Assembly: GCA_900470965.1 (NCBI GenBank)
Contig: UCCS01000095.1
Coordinates: forward strand, 5,671-44,547
Direction: 5' to 3'
DNA from: Hyphomicrobiales bacterium
Lineage (GTDB): Bacteria > Pseudomonadota > Alphaproteobacteria > Rhizobiales > Rhizobiaceae
DNA length: 38,877 nucleotides
Below, piece after piece: positions 38,630 to 38,877 of this stretch (position 1 is its first letter; each line of letters opens with the position of its first letter). The translations under genes and the position numbers were made by a program. The notes beneath the pieces are model-generated. The model saw nothing but the letters and a program-made list of their open reading frames with translations, made no database searches and was not told the origin of the DNA.

Positions 38630-38877
38630 GAATGTGTCCTTAACGCGTCAAGAAGATGTCGCAAGCTAAGGAGATTATGGTTAATGAAATGATAAACGGG
38701 CGCGGCAGAAAGAGATAACGAATGCGTTATCAGGTATAGGCGGCGCATTGCTCGGCGCAGATTTCAATACTACTCGCCAGTGCAAGATATTGATCTGCGG
38801 CAAGATTTTTCCGGGGTCATTCCGGCGCCGGGTTTACGGCGCCGAACAACCGCGCGGCCTCACATATTCGGATAGAC
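38630..38877. other. Right-edge intergenic region
   Basis: 248 nt with no gene I can support. Contains the palindrome GATAACGAATGCGTTATC (38714-38731) and a GC-rich hairpin CGGCGCCG (38823-38830)/CGGCGCCG (38837-38844) with GGTTTA loop, possibly a terminator of a gene beyond the edge. Confidence 0.5.

Noticed and set aside
1..38877. CRISPR arrays, tRNA or rRNA genes, integrase or transposase genes
   Set aside because: None seen on either strand; the only mobile-looking material is the non-coding palindromic insert near 32286.

Overview
The window is about 60% GC and densely packed with genes typical of a Rhizobiaceae chromosome, most likely Rhizobium sensu stricto. The reasons are the iolCDEB inositol operon, rhizobial-type PilZ, DUF1127 and Sel1 small proteins, and copies of an intergenic repeat (GCAATTCCGGACG...GGAATTGC) that I know from rhizobial genomes. 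No rRNA, tRNA, CRISPR array, phage or transposase gene was seen.

Layout. 1-5476: inositol catabolism, iolC (5' end outside the window)-iolD-iolE-iolB. 5486-6994: an AraC-type regulator co-transcribed with a DUF1127 protein and followed by a tiny Cys-rich protein; nearly identical 24-nt motifs precede both small genes and look like operators. 7047-8907 (minus): MATE exporter and a small conserved protein. 9250-13992: small proteins (two PilZ-like, host-attachment family, DUF2177, Sel1, DUF2147, one unknown) and a HisC-like aminotransferase. 14064-15566: AMP nucleosidase, apparently from a leaderless mRNA.

15613-18275 is the most interesting part: an ECF42-type sigma factor encoded after three DGPF/YCII proteins, with promoter-like TGTCGA-N17-CG(A/T)C elements upstream. 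One element is palindromic, so it could also fire backwards into a 55-aa single-span membrane protein missing from ordinary ORF lists. 18265-21815: flippase-like membrane protein, polyprenyl-phosphate GT2 and GT39 glycosyltransferases, suggesting lipid A/LPS or other lipid-linked glycosylation. 21812-24601: divergent class III aminotransferase and glutamine-synthetase-like ligase, probably amine/polyamine catabolism. 24766-27483: membrane diguanylate cyclase and lipid kinase. 27786-30505: MFS exporter, HxlR regulator and the quinone-oxidoreductase-like enzyme it probably controls. 30705-32195: mgtE with a structured leader that holds a short uORF and a hairpin over the ribosome binding site.

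32207-32511 contains a 205-nt palindromic insert that splits a copy of the rhizobial repeat. 32512-36289 (minus): a FecBCDE-type iron-siderophore ABC importer with a Tat-exported binding protein. 36408-37931: Lrp regulator divergent from an EamA exporter. 38009-38629 (minus): L,D-transpeptidase lipoprotein. The last 250 nt hold no gene I can support but contain a perfect 18-nt palindrome. All family assignments come from reading the sequence; no database search was run.
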